Shown here piece by piece: positions 8,596 through 17,198 of a DNA stretch of 64,000 nt. A program made the translations under genes and the position numbers. The notes beneath the pieces were generated by a model. That model saw only the letters and a list, made by a program, of their open reading frames with translations. It did not search any database and was not told the origin of the DNA. Numbering within the stretch: position 1 is the first letter of the stretch; every line of letters begins with the position of its first letter. The stretch comes from Candidatus Brevundimonas colombiensis (GTDB lineage: Bacteria; Pseudomonadota; Alphaproteobacteria; Caulobacterales; Caulobacteraceae), in contig CP119326.1 of assembly GCA_029202665.1 (NCBI GenBank), positions 2,418,001 to 2,482,000 of the forward strand, in the 5' to 3' direction.

Positions 8596-9401
8596 GCGTC
8601 GTCCGTCGCGGCATAGACCATGATGCCGGTGGCGATGGCCAGGTTCAGGCTGTCGGCCCGGCCGCGCATCGGAATCTTGACGTTGACGTCGCAGGCGGCG
8701 GCCAGCTGGTCGGTCAGGCCTGCCTGCTCATTGCCCATCAGGATCAGCGACGGCTTCTGCATCACCGCCGAACGATGGCTGACCGTGGCGTCCAGGCGGG
8801 TGCCGACGACGCTGCCGGGCCAGGCCTTGCGCCACGCCACGAAGGCCTCCGGCGTCGTCCTGGTGATCGAGACGGCGAAGACCGAGCCCATGGTCGCGCG
8901 CACGGCCTCGACCGAATAGGGATCGACGCAGTCGCCGATCAGGATCACCCCGCCGCACCCCGCCGCATCCGCCGTGCGGATGATGGTGCCGAGGTTGCCG
9001 GGATCGCGCACCTGCTCCAGCGCGACCCAGCAGGGCGCCGAGGCGGGGTTCAGGCTGTCCAGCGGCGCATAGGCCTGTTCGAACACGCCCAGCACCGTCT
9101 GCGGATTGTCGCGGCGGCTGATCTTTTCCAGGATGGCGTGGGTGACGATGATGATGTCGGCGCCCGCCTTGCGCGTTTCGGCCTTGGCGCGGTCCAGCAG
9201 CGGGTGGGGGCGGGCGTCCTCGCCGACCAGCAGCATTCTGGGCGCGCGGCCCTGATCCAGCGCCTCGCCGATGAACTTCAGGCCCTCGGCCAGGAAGGTC
9301 CCGGTCAGGTCGCGTTCCTTGCGCATGTGCAGGGCGCGGACGGCCTTGATGGTGTCGTTCGTCAGGGAGGTGATGACGCGGTAGTCGTCGCGCGCGCTCA
9401 T
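8592..9401 (-). CDS. TrmH/SpoU-family RNA 2'-O-methyltransferase
   Basis: SPOUT-fold RNA ribose methyltransferase of 269 residues. An N-terminal substrate-binding domain (about 1-95) is followed by the knotted catalytic domain with LEQVRDPGNLGTIIRTADAAG (motif 1), ILMGNEQAGL (motif 2) and IPMRGRADSLNLAIATGI (motif 3). These are the three SpoU signatures. The start ATG 9401 overlaps the stop of the upstream methyltransferase gene as ATGA, so the two are coupled. The target nucleotide (rRNA or tRNA) cannot be read from sequence. Confidence 0.93.
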   Translation of the reverse strand: MSARDDYRVITSLTNDTIKAVRALHMRKERDLTGTFLAEGLKFIGEALDQGRAPRMLLVGEDARPHPLLDRAKAETRKAGADIIIVTHAILEKISRRDNPQTVLGVFEQAYAPLDSLNPASAPCWVALEQVRDPGNLGTIIRTADAAGCGGVILIGDCVDPYSVEAVRATMGSVFAVSITRTTPEAFVAWRKAWPGSVVGTRLDATVSHRSAVMQKPSLILMGNEQAGLTDQLAAACDVNVKIPMRGRADSLNLAIATGIMVYAATDDA

Positions 9402-10309
9402 CGCGACCACCGCGCGAAGAAGGACAGGCCGATGGCGCGGGCGTCCGGGCCGTCCTCGGACAGGGCCAGTTCGCCCCAGTCGATGCGCCCGCCGCGCCCC
9501 AGGGTCGCCTCCATCATCAAATGCGCCAGCGACAGGCCGGACACGCGCGCGGCATAGGCGTTCAGCAACAGGAAGTCGGCGTCGTCGGACAACAGGGCGG
9601 CGCAGTCCTTCAGCAGGCCCGGCATGTCCTCGAACAGGCGCCAGACCTCGCCCGTTGGGCCGCGTCCGTATTTGGGCGGGTCCAGGATGATGCCGTCGTA
9701 CTTCGAACCGCGCCGAACTTCGCGCGCGACGTATTTGCGGGCGTCCTCGACGATCCAGCGGATCGGATGCTGGGCCAGGCCCGACTGTTCGGCGTTTTCG
9801 CGGGCGTAGGCGACCGATTTCTTGGAGGCGTCGACGTGGGTCACCTCGGCGCCCGCAGCAGCAGCGGCCAGACTGGCGACGCCGGTGTATCCGAACAGAT
9901 TCAGAATCCTGGGCGCCCTGCCTGCCGCACCCGAGAAATCACGCACCCGCTTGTCCAGCCATTCCCAGTTGGCGGCCTGTTCCGGGAAGAAGGCCAGGTG
10001 ACGGAAGGGAGTGAAGCGGCCCGTGAACTTCACGTCGCGCCATTTCAGCGGGAAGGCGTCGATGGGGCCGTGTTTGTCGAACTTCCAGCGGCCGGCGTCC
10101 TCTTCCTCCTGTTGGGGATCGAACAGGGCGGTCGCGGCTTCGAAAGCGGCGGGATCGCGCGGGGACCAGAAACACTGCGGCTCGGGCCGCACGACCGTGT
10201 AGCGGCCATAGCGTTCCAGCTTCTTGCCGTCACCCGAATCCAGCAGCGCATAGTCGGACCAGCCGCGGGTCACCAGGATTTCGGGGGTCTTGGAAAGGAC
10301 AGGAGCCAT
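9398..10309 (-). CDS. class I SAM-dependent (rRNA-type) methyltransferase
   Basis: 303-residue protein with a Rossmann methyltransferase domain: motif I NLFGYTGVASLAAAAAGAEV, acidic turn VDASKKSVAYARENAEQSG, and motif IV ILDPPKYGRG. The DPPKY motif and the N-terminal region without a PUA domain resemble the RlmI/RlmK C-terminal half. It probably methylates cytosine or guanine in RNA; the exact base is inference. It sits 18 nt after the glycosyltransferase gene and overlaps the SpoU gene by 4 nt, giving a three-gene leftward unit. Confidence 0.88.
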   Translation of the reverse strand: MAPVLSKTPEILVTRGWSDYALLDSGDGKKLERYGRYTVVRPEPQCFWSPRDPAAFEAATALFDPQQEEEDAGRWKFDKHGPIDAFPLKWRDVKFTGRFTPFRHLAFFPEQAANWEWLDKRVRDFSGAAGRAPRILNLFGYTGVASLAAAAAGAEVTHVDASKKSVAYARENAEQSGLAQHPIRWIVEDARKYVAREVRRGSKYDGIILDPPKYGRGPTGEVWRLFEDMPGLLKDCAALLSDDADFLLLNAYAARVSGLSLAHLMMEATLGRGGRIDWGELALSEDGPDARAIGLSFFARWSR

Positions 10310-10327
10310 CGTCGGGCTGATAGGCGC

Positions 10328-11731
10328 TCAGGCGGCCTCGCGTCCAGCGTCGTCAGCGATCACGACCAGTTCCGGCGGCCGGACCTCGCTGTCGTGCGGG
10401 GTCTTGTCCCAGACATAGGGCTCGACGATCAGCCGCCACGCGGCGTGGACGAAGGCCAAACTGAGCAGGGACCAATAGGCGGGCGCCGCCAGCATGTCGC
10501 CCGGTCGATACTCCAGCCCGGCGCGCCGCGCCCCGACCGCGCATCCCATCCACGCGGCGATCACCCCCGCCGCCAGAACGCCGATGGACGCCAGCGGCGT
10601 CGCCGGCGAAATCCCTGCGTGCAGTCCGACCAGCACCGCAGAGGCCAGCCAGGCCAGCGTCGGCGCATGAGCCCCCGCCGACAGGATCGCCGCGCCCAAG
10701 GTCATGATCAGCGACAACAGCCCCCGCCGCCCCAGCCGGCGCGGGCGGCGCGTGTGAACGCCCCAGGTCTGCATATAGCCTTTCAGCCAGCGCGTACGCT
10801 GGGGCAGCCAGCGGTCAAGGGCACCGGGCGGCGTCTCCCATGTCGGGCAGTCGATGACATCCAGCCTCCAGCCCAGCGACCAAAGGCGAAAGCCCAGGTC
10901 GGCGTCCTCGGTCACGTTGTGCGCGTCCCAGCCGCCCGCCGCGCGCAGCGCCGTCATGCGGATGTGGTTGCTGGTGCCGCCCAGCGGAAAGGGCAGACCC
11001 AGCCGCGCCATGCCGGGCAGCGTCACCTCGAACAGGGCGGCGTATTCGAAGGCGAACTGTCGGTCGAGAAACGCCGAACCCGCGCGTCCCGACCGCCTGA
11101 TCCGCAGCGGCGCCTGTAGACAGCCCAGCCGAGGCTGGGCGACGAAACGCGCGGCGGCGCGTCGCAACTGCTGCGGATGAGGTCTGTCTTCCGCATCGTA
11201 AATGGTGAGCAGGTCGCCGCGCGCCTGAGCCAGCGCATGGTTCAACGCACGCGGCTTGGTCAAAGGATGTCCAGGCGGCACGATACAGGTCTTCAGCCAT
11301 GCTGGCCGGGGCGTGGCTTCGACCGCCGCCAGGGTCGCGGCGTCGTGCGCCTCCAGCACGATGAAGGCCTCCAGCCTATGGGCGGGATAGTCGATGCGCG
11401 CCAGGTTTGCGATCAGGTCCGGCGCCGCCGCCGCTTCGTCATGCAGGGCCGCCAGGATGGTGTAGCGCGGCCATTCGATGGGCGCGGGCGCCGGCTGGGG
11501 GCGTCTCAGACTGGCGGCGGCGACAACCGTCTTCCACACGGCGGACATGACGAAGGCCGCCTGGACGACCAGAAGTCCGGCCGGAAAGGCGGTCCCGGGC
11601 CATCGGATCATCGCGAAGGCGCAACCGCCGGCGATCACCGTCGCCGCCAGCACCTGAAATCCGCTGGGCGCACGCCGCCATGCGCCGCTGGTGCGCGGCG
11701 TAATGCCCGGATGTGTCCAGTTCTTCGCCAC
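10328..11731 (-). CDS. membrane glycosyltransferase, family 2 (cellulose-synthase-like)
   Basis: 467-residue membrane enzyme. Two N-terminal hydrophobic segments (about 28-75) precede a GT-A catalytic domain with DAED (donor and metal binding), a TEDADLGFRLW acceptor motif and QRTRWLKG, the Q-x-x-R-W pattern of processive GT2 enzymes. Several C-terminal hydrophobic segments follow (about 340-440). It would transfer a nucleotide sugar at the inner membrane. No other polysaccharide gene is nearby, so the product is unknown. It is divergent from the TetR gene across 117 nt. Confidence 0.85.
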   Translation of the reverse strand: MAKNWTHPGITPRTSGAWRRAPSGFQVLAATVIAGGCAFAMIRWPGTAFPAGLLVVQAAFVMSAVWKTVVAAASLRRPQPAPAPIEWPRYTILAALHDEAAAAPDLIANLARIDYPAHRLEAFIVLEAHDAATLAAVEATPRPAWLKTCIVPPGHPLTKPRALNHALAQARGDLLTIYDAEDRPHPQQLRRAAARFVAQPRLGCLQAPLRIRRSGRAGSAFLDRQFAFEYAALFEVTLPGMARLGLPFPLGGTSNHIRMTALRAAGGWDAHNVTEDADLGFRLWSLGWRLDVIDCPTWETPPGALDRWLPQRTRWLKGYMQTWGVHTRRPRRLGRRGLLSLIMTLGAAILSAGAHAPTLAWLASAVLVGLHAGISPATPLASIGVLAAGVIAAWMGCAVGARRAGLEYRPGDMLAAPAYWSLLSLAFVHAAWRLIVEPYVWDKTPHDSEVRPPELVVIADDAGREAA

Positions 11732-11848
11732 ATCGCCTCCGTGTCGTATTCAACCTTAGATCGCTATGACAACCAACCGCTCTCGGCAAGCCGGTTGGCG
11801 CCGTGGACGGATTGTCGCTATTCAGGGCGTCCGATCTGGAGCAGATGT

Positions 11849-12478
11849 TTGTCCGACCCCTCGACATCCTCGCGCACGACACGAAAGCCCAAGGGCGAGG
11901 GCCATTCGCGGCGCGGCGAAATCCTGGCGGCGGCCGAACGGATCTTCGTCGAGCACGGCTATGAGGGCGCCACAATCCGCAAGATCGCGGACGAGGTGGG
12001 CCTGTCGTCCACGGCCCTGTATATGCATTTCCCCGACAAGGGCGCGATCCTGCAGGAAATCTGCCGCGACGCCTTCGCCCGCCTGATCGCCGCCAATGCA
12101 GCGGTCGCCGACGAAGATGCGCCGCCGATCCAGCGGTTGCGCCGTATGATCAACGGCTATGTCGCATTCGGCTTCGCCCATCCCAACGCCTATCGCCTGA
12201 TCTATCTGACGCGGCCGAGCGAGGCGCGCGAGGGCGCGCAGGACATGGCGCGCGAACTGGGTGTCGGTCTGTTCACGACACTGCGGGCGACGGTGGCCGA
12301 TGCGGTGACTGCGGGCGACGTGAAGGGGGATCCCAGCGTTCTGGCCCAGGCCATGTGGGCGACGGCGCATGGGGTTGTTTCTTTGATGATCACCAAGCCG
12401 TATTTTCCGTGGGCGGATCGTCAAGTGCTTGTCGACACGATGCTGGACGCCCTGTTCGCCGGTCTGCCCCGACCATGA
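11849..12478 (+). CDS. TetR-family transcriptional regulator heading an ABC importer operon
   Basis: 209-residue regulator. The N-terminal HTH covers about residues 23-68 (ILAAAERIFVEHGYEGATI, then IADEVGLSSTALYMHFPDK), and an all-helical ligand domain resembling TetR_C_33 follows. I propose TTG 11849 behind GGAGC (11838-11842); the frame is open far upstream and the exact start is uncertain. The stop overlaps the ATG of the binding-protein gene (ATGA, 12475-12478). It is therefore probably transcribed with the importer it may control, and it is divergent from the glycosyltransferase. Confidence 0.85.
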   Translation: MSDPSTSSRTTRKPKGEGHSRRGEILAAAERIFVEHGYEGATIRKIADEVGLSSTALYMHFPDKGAILQEICRDAFARLIAANAAVADEDAPPIQRLRRMINGYVAFGFAHPNAYRLIYLTRPSEAREGAQDMARELGVGLFTTLRATVADAVTAGDVKGDPSVLAQAMWATAHGVVSLMITKPYFPWADRQVLVDTMLDALFAGLPRP

Positions 12479-13281
12479 GGCGGACCGTGGGGGCGGTGGC
12501 GGGCCTGATCCTGATTGGCGGCGCCGGCGTCGTCGAGGCAGAGCCCTTGCGCGTCATGGCGCTCGATCAGTGTGCGGATCAATATGTCCTGGCGCTCGCC
12601 CCGGATGCGCAACTGGCGCTGTCGCCCCGCGCCGATGATCCGGACGCCTGGCTGCGGCGCGAGGCGGCCGGGCGGCTGCGTCTGCGGCCGACGCTGGAAG
12701 CGGCCGTCGGGTTCCGGCCGGATGTCGTGGTGCGCTACTGGGGCGGCGAACCTCGGCTCCTGACGGCGCTTGAACAGCGCGGTGTCAAGGTGATCGCGAT
12801 CGAGGACGCTGTGGATATGCAAGGCGTTCGGCGCAATATTCGCACGGTGGCTGATGAGCTGGGCCAGGTCGAGCGTGGACAAAGGCTGGAACAGCAGATG
12901 GACGCCAAACTGGCTCGGGCCGCGCCTGCGCGAGGTTCGACCCAGGCGCCGGGGGCGGTCTATCTGACCTCTGGCGGTTTCACGTCGGGGCCGGGCACGC
13001 TGATGGACGCGATGATGCGCGCGGCGGGGTTCCGCAATCTGACCAAGAATCCGGGCTTTGGCGCGATCAGCGTGGAGCAGATCGCGATGAACCCTCCGGC
13101 CCGCTTCATCCTGGGCTTCTTCGACCAGTTGCGCGCCGACCTGCGCGGCCCCGGCCGACATCCGGTCGTTCGTCGAGCGGCCGAGGGGCGAACGGCGGCG
13201 CGCCTGCCGGCGGCGACCCTGACCTGTCCGGGCTGGTTCGCGGCCGATGCGGTAGCGATGATGGCCGAGGGACGGCCATGA
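12475..13281 (+). CDS. periplasmic binding protein of metal-chelate/cobalamin ABC importer (BtuF/FecB-like)
   Basis: 268 residues with a signal peptide (about 1-22, cleavage near VEAEP). The type III binding fold is indicated by RVMALDQCADQYVLAL, the FRPDVVVRYWGG strand-turn and a long linking helix. It lacks a lipobox. Such proteins deliver cobalamin, haem or ferric siderophores to the FecCD permease encoded next, with which it shares an ATGA overlap. One cysteine (C32 region, DQCADQ) is unusual but also occurs in related proteins. The ligand is not determined. Confidence 0.85.
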   Translation: MRRTVGAVAGLILIGGAGVVEAEPLRVMALDQCADQYVLALAPDAQLALSPRADDPDAWLRREAAGRLRLRPTLEAAVGFRPDVVVRYWGGEPRLLTALEQRGVKVIAIEDAVDMQGVRRNIRTVADELGQVERGQRLEQQMDAKLARAAPARGSTQAPGAVYLTSGGFTSGPGTLMDAMMRAAGFRNLTKNPGFGAISVEQIAMNPPARFILGFFDQLRADLRGPGRHPVVRRAAEGRTAARLPAATLTCPGWFAADAVAMMAEGRP

Positions 13282-14267
13282 CCGGGACGGTGCGGTTGTG
13301 CCTGATCCTGGGGCTGCTGATCGTGGCGGCCCTGACGCTGGCGATCCTGATGGGCGAGACGCCGTTCAGCGGGGCGCAATATGCCGACGCCTTTGGCGAT
13401 CCCAGGTCGGGACCTGCGGAAGTGTTGTGGCAGGTGCGCGCGCCGCGCGCGGTCTGCGCCCTGGTCGTCGGCGTGGCATTGGGTCTGGCGGGGGCGGTGA
13501 TGCAGGGGTTGCTGCGCAATCCGCTCGCCGATCCGGGCGTGCTTGGCGTATCGGCGACGGCGGCGCTTGGGGCGGCGCTGGGCATCGTGCTGGGGGCGGC
13601 GGCTGTGCCGGGCCTGGTCGAGGTTTCCGCCCTGGCGGGGGCGGCGCTGGCTGGCGGACTGCTGATCGTCGCGTCCAAAGCGTTGCGGGCGCCGGAGGCG
13701 TTGATCCTGTTCGGCGTGGCCCTGTCCAGCTTCGCCGGCGCGGCCACCGCCCTGATCTTCAACCTGTCGCCGTCGCCCATCGCGCAGGCGGAGGTCATGT
13801 CGTGGCTATTGGGGTCGGTGCAGAACCGAAGCTGGATCGACGTGGCCTGGGTCACGCCGGCGGTGATCGCCGCGGGGGTCTTCGCCCTCCTTTCCGGCAG
13901 CGGCCTGAGAATGTTGACCCTGGGGGACGAGGGCGCGGCAGCGTCCGGTCTGAATATGGGGCGTCTTCGGGGGTTCGCCCTCGTCGCGGCAGCGGTGGCC
14001 ACGGGAGCAGCAGTCGCGGTGGCAGGCGTGATCGGCTTCGTGGGTCTGGCCGCGCCGCATCTGGTGCGGGCGGCGGTGCGAGGCGACGCCAAGCAGATAT
14101 TGGCGCCCTCGGCGCTGGCGGGCGGGCTGATGCTGATCGTGGCGGACCTGCTGGCCCGTTTGACGCCGACGGATCAGGAGTTGAAGCTGGGCGTGTTCAC
14201 CGCCCTGATCGGCGCCCCCCTGTTCGCCCTGATCGCCTGGCGCGCGGCGCGGGAGTGGCGGCTGTGA
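13278..14267 (+). CDS. FecCD-family ABC importer permease
   Basis: 329-residue inner-membrane permease with about ten hydrophobic helices. Family signatures are WQVRAPRAVCALVVGVALGLAGA, MQGLLRNPLADPGVLGVS and GFVGLAAPHLVRAAV, the last being the coupling-helix region that contacts the ATPase. It is the transmembrane subunit for a metal chelate or vitamin B12. Overlaps of 4 nt at both ends (13278-13281 and 14264-14267) tie it to the binding protein and the ATPase. Confidence 0.93.
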   Translation: MTGTVRLCLILGLLIVAALTLAILMGETPFSGAQYADAFGDPRSGPAEVLWQVRAPRAVCALVVGVALGLAGAVMQGLLRNPLADPGVLGVSATAALGAALGIVLGAAAVPGLVEVSALAGAALAGGLLIVASKALRAPEALILFGVALSSFAGAATALIFNLSPSPIAQAEVMSWLLGSVQNRSWIDVAWVTPAVIAAGVFALLSGSGLRMLTLGDEGAAASGLNMGRLRGFALVAAAVATGAAVAVAGVIGFVGLAAPHLVRAAVRGDAKQILAPSALAGGLMLIVADLLARLTPTDQELKLGVFTALIGAPLFALIAWRAAREWRL

Positions 14268-15019
14268 GCCTTTTGTCGCTGGAGCGTGTCGAGGCGCGGA
14301 TGGGCAAGGCCGTCGTGCTGGACGGTGTCGATTTGTCGGTCTCGGCTGGCGAGGTGGTTGCGCTGTGCGGGCCGAATGGCGCTGGCAAGAGCAGCGCCAT
14401 TCGCGCCGCCGTGGGGCTTCTGGGGATCGCGCATGGTCGGGTGATGTTGGGTGGCGTGCGGATTGAGGCCCTTTCCCACCGTCAGCGGGCGGAGCGGACG
14501 GCCTATCTGCCGCAGGAGCGTCGGATCGCCTGGAACCTGCCGGCGGTCGAGGTTGCGGCGTTGGGCGCGCCTTTCCTGTCGGGCGCGGAGGCCCTGACGC
14601 GGGCGCGGGCGGCGCTGGACGAGGTGGGGGCCGGTCATCTGGCGGATCGCGGCGTGGCGGAGATGTCGGGCGGCGAACGGGCGCGCGTGCTGCTGGCCCG
14701 AGCCCTGGTGGTCGATGCGCCGCTGCTGCTGGCCGACGAACCGATCGCGGGGCTGGACCCGGACGCCCAGCGGCTGGTGCTGGAGCGATTGAGGGCGCGC
14801 GCCGACGCCGGAGCGGGCGTGCTGGTCAGCCTGCACGACCTGACTTTGGCCGCGACGGTCGCGGATCGTGTCGTGGTGCTGGACCAGGGTCGGAAGATCG
14901 CCGATGCCGCGCCGATGCAGGCGTTGGCGCCGGACGTGCTGCGTCGGGTGTTCGGACTGGACGGCGGCTGGATCGAGGGGCCGAACGGGCCGCTGTTGGC
15001 GGCCCGCCGCGCTCAATAG
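14264..15019 (+). CDS. ABC importer ATPase (FecE/BtuD-like)
   Basis: 251-residue cytoplasmic ATPase that powers the FecCD permease. Walker A GPNGAGKSS, Q-loop YLPQERRIAW, signature MSGGERARVLLARAL, Walker B LLLADEPIAGLD, and H-loop SLHDL are all present, so it should be active. It starts at GTG 14264 inside the permease stop (GTGA). It ends in a 7-nt tail-to-tail overlap with the convergent transglycosylase gene. The operon is complete for inner-membrane import, but no TonB-dependent receptor is adjacent. Confidence 0.93.
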   Translation: MSLLSLERVEARMGKAVVLDGVDLSVSAGEVVALCGPNGAGKSSAIRAAVGLLGIAHGRVMLGGVRIEALSHRQRAERTAYLPQERRIAWNLPAVEVAALGAPFLSGAEALTRARAALDEVGAGHLADRGVAEMSGGERARVLLARALVVDAPLLLADEPIAGLDPDAQRLVLERLRARADAGAGVLVSLHDLTLAATVADRVVVLDQGRKIADAAPMQALAPDVLRRVFGLDGGWIEGPNGPLLAARRAQ

Positions 15020-17091
15020 CCCGCGTAGGGTCTGGGGCCGGCGGCCGCGCCGCGCGATATGTCGGCCGAGGGGGTCAGGGGGGCCGTGCCGCCGTTCAGA
15101 CGGGCCTTGTAGACCGCCATATTCTCCATCACCCGCATCATATAGTTGCGCGTCTCAGTGAAGGGCGCGCATTCGATGAAGTCGATGGTCTTGATCGCAT
15201 CGCCGCGCGGGTCGCCGCAGCGTGCGATCCATTGGCTGGGCCGGGCAGGGCCGGCGTTGTAGCCCACCGTGGCCAGCAGCATGGAGCCGTTGTTGGCCGC
15301 CATCAGCTCGCCCAGGTGATAGCTGCCCAGGGTCATGTTGTAGTCGGGGTTCCACAACTGCTCGGCCGAATAGCCCATGCCCAGACGACGGGCGACGCCC
15401 GATGCCGTGGACGGCAGGAACTGCATCATGCCGCGTGCGTCGGCGCCGGATCGGGCGCGCGGGTCGAAGCTGGATTCCTGGCGGGTGATGGCCTGGGTGA
15501 ACTCCAGCGGCGCGGCGCCGGCGACCTGGGGCGGCACGCGCACCGGATACATCCGTTCGGGCATGACGAAGCCGCGCTGGCTGGCGGCGCGACCCACCAT
15601 CATGGCGGTGAAGCCCTCGCCATAGCCGCGCGACAGGTCCATCAGCAAGGCCAGGTCGTTGATCGTCGGCAGGTCGTTGTCCAGCTGATAGGCGAAGACG
15701 CGCAGCAGGCTCATCTCGCCGGTCTCGCCCAGGATGCGGGTGGCGCGGACGATCTCGTTGCCCTCAAACCGCGCGATATCGGCCTGGGACGGCACAGGTT
15801 CGCCCGGCAGTTGAAGCGTGGTCATCCCCGCCTTCTCGGCCGCCAACTGGCCATAGAAGGTCTGCCAGTGCTGGGCGCCATTGCGATAATAGCCCAGCGC
15901 CGCGTCGCGTTCGCCACGCGCCTCCGCCGCACGGCCCAGCCAATAGTAGGCGCGGCCCTGGGTGATGGGGGTGGAGGAGGCGGTGCGCAGCGCCTCGAAG
16001 TGGCGGGCGGCGACCTCGGGCTGATTCAACTTGGTCAAGGCGACCCAGCCGGCGAAGAACTCGGCGTCCACCATCCGGTCGCCCGAGGTGAAACCGTGGC
16101 CGTTCATGGCGTCATAGGCGGCGCGCCAGTTGCCCTGTTGCAGGGCGTCCAGGAAATAGTTGCGGCGCTCGCTCCACAGGGTGTTGTCGCCGGTCGTGTG
16201 GGCCGGTGCGGGCGGCAGACTGGCCAGGAGGGCGAACCCTTCCGACTGGCGGCTCTGGGACCGCAGAAGACGCACACGCTCCAGCACCACGGCCGGATCG
16301 GCCGCCTGGGCGGGCGTCAGATTGGCGATGACGGCGTCGGGGCTGTAGGCCGAGCGCAGGGTCATCACCGTATTGGCGATGGCGGCGCGGTCGGGCGACA
16401 CCAGATTGATCATGCTGCGCGTCGCCGGGCCGTGCGGACCGAGCAACAGCATGTTCAGCCGCGCCTCGTGATCCGCCGGCGTCAACCAGGCGCCCCAGCG
16501 GCCGAGGATGCGCGACTGCGGGCCGTCGTCGAACGACCGGGTGCGCCACCAGTCACGCACCAGATCGCGGGCCTGATCCTGGCGGCCGCGTTGCTCCAGC
16601 GCCGAGGCGTAGGCGATGGCGCCTTCGACCGTCGTGGGCTTGCCGTCCGACATCAGAGCCAGGGCCGCATCGGCGCCCAGACCCGATCGATCCAGAACCT
16701 TTTCGGCGGCCGCGCGACGTGATTCGCCGCGCGGCCAGTTGGCCAGGTCGGTCTGGCCCCGCGCCAGATCGGTATAGGGCAGTTGTTCGCCCGATGTGTC
16801 GATCAGCGCCCATTCGACCAGCTTGCGGGCCGAGGCGTCCCGAATCTGGGACATGGCGGACTGAGCGCCGAACACATCACGCGCGCGGGCCGCCGCCAGC
16901 CCCTGGCGAAACAGCGCCGTATCCTGATCGTTCAGCACGCGGCCCTGATAGGTGGCGGAATAACCGGGTACGGACGAGGACGCCGAGGCGTACGGCACAG
17001 GCTGGGAGGGCAGGGCGTCCTGCGGGTTCGGCGCAAGGACGGCGAGGGCCGCCGCCAGACTGGTCGCGATCATGATCTGTCCTGTTCCCAT
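15013..17091 (-). CDS. soluble lytic murein transglycosylase (Slt family)
   Basis: 692-residue periplasmic enzyme, close to the length of Slt70. A signal peptide (about 1-22) is followed by a long alpha-helical superhelical U-domain. The C-terminal lysozyme-like domain carries ITRQESSFDPRARSGADARG with catalytic E539, MMQFLPSTA, and the GYNAGPARPSQW motif. It cleaves MurNAc-GlcNAc bonds to give 1,6-anhydro ends in peptidoglycan turnover. The stop region overlaps the ABC ATPase gene. The gene is divergent from dapA. Confidence 0.93.
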   Translation of the reverse strand: MGTGQIMIATSLAAALAVLAPNPQDALPSQPVPYASASSSVPGYSATYQGRVLNDQDTALFRQGLAAARARDVFGAQSAMSQIRDASARKLVEWALIDTSGEQLPYTDLARGQTDLANWPRGESRRAAAEKVLDRSGLGADAALALMSDGKPTTVEGAIAYASALEQRGRQDQARDLVRDWWRTRSFDDGPQSRILGRWGAWLTPADHEARLNMLLLGPHGPATRSMINLVSPDRAAIANTVMTLRSAYSPDAVIANLTPAQAADPAVVLERVRLLRSQSRQSEGFALLASLPPAPAHTTGDNTLWSERRNYFLDALQQGNWRAAYDAMNGHGFTSGDRMVDAEFFAGWVALTKLNQPEVAARHFEALRTASSTPITQGRAYYWLGRAAEARGERDAALGYYRNGAQHWQTFYGQLAAEKAGMTTLQLPGEPVPSQADIARFEGNEIVRATRILGETGEMSLLRVFAYQLDNDLPTINDLALLMDLSRGYGEGFTAMMVGRAASQRGFVMPERMYPVRVPPQVAGAAPLEFTQAITRQESSFDPRARSGADARGMMQFLPSTASGVARRLGMGYSAEQLWNPDYNMTLGSYHLGELMAANNGSMLLATVGYNAGPARPSQWIARCGDPRGDAIKTIDFIECAPFTETRNYMMRVMENMAVYKARLNGGTAPLTPSADISRGAAAGPRPYAGY

Positions 17092-17198
17092 TCAATCCCG
17101 GTTGCGGCGAAGCCGCTGGCGACCTAACGTCCCGCGCTCATTGCAAAGGCGATGAACATCCGTCCATCGTCACTCCCCACGCAGGCCAGCTTAGTCTC

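Noticed and set aside
11732..11848. Cobalamin riboswitch ahead of the ABC importer
   Set aside because: Only 117 nt lie between the divergent genes and no B12-box-like or multi-stem pattern was seen.
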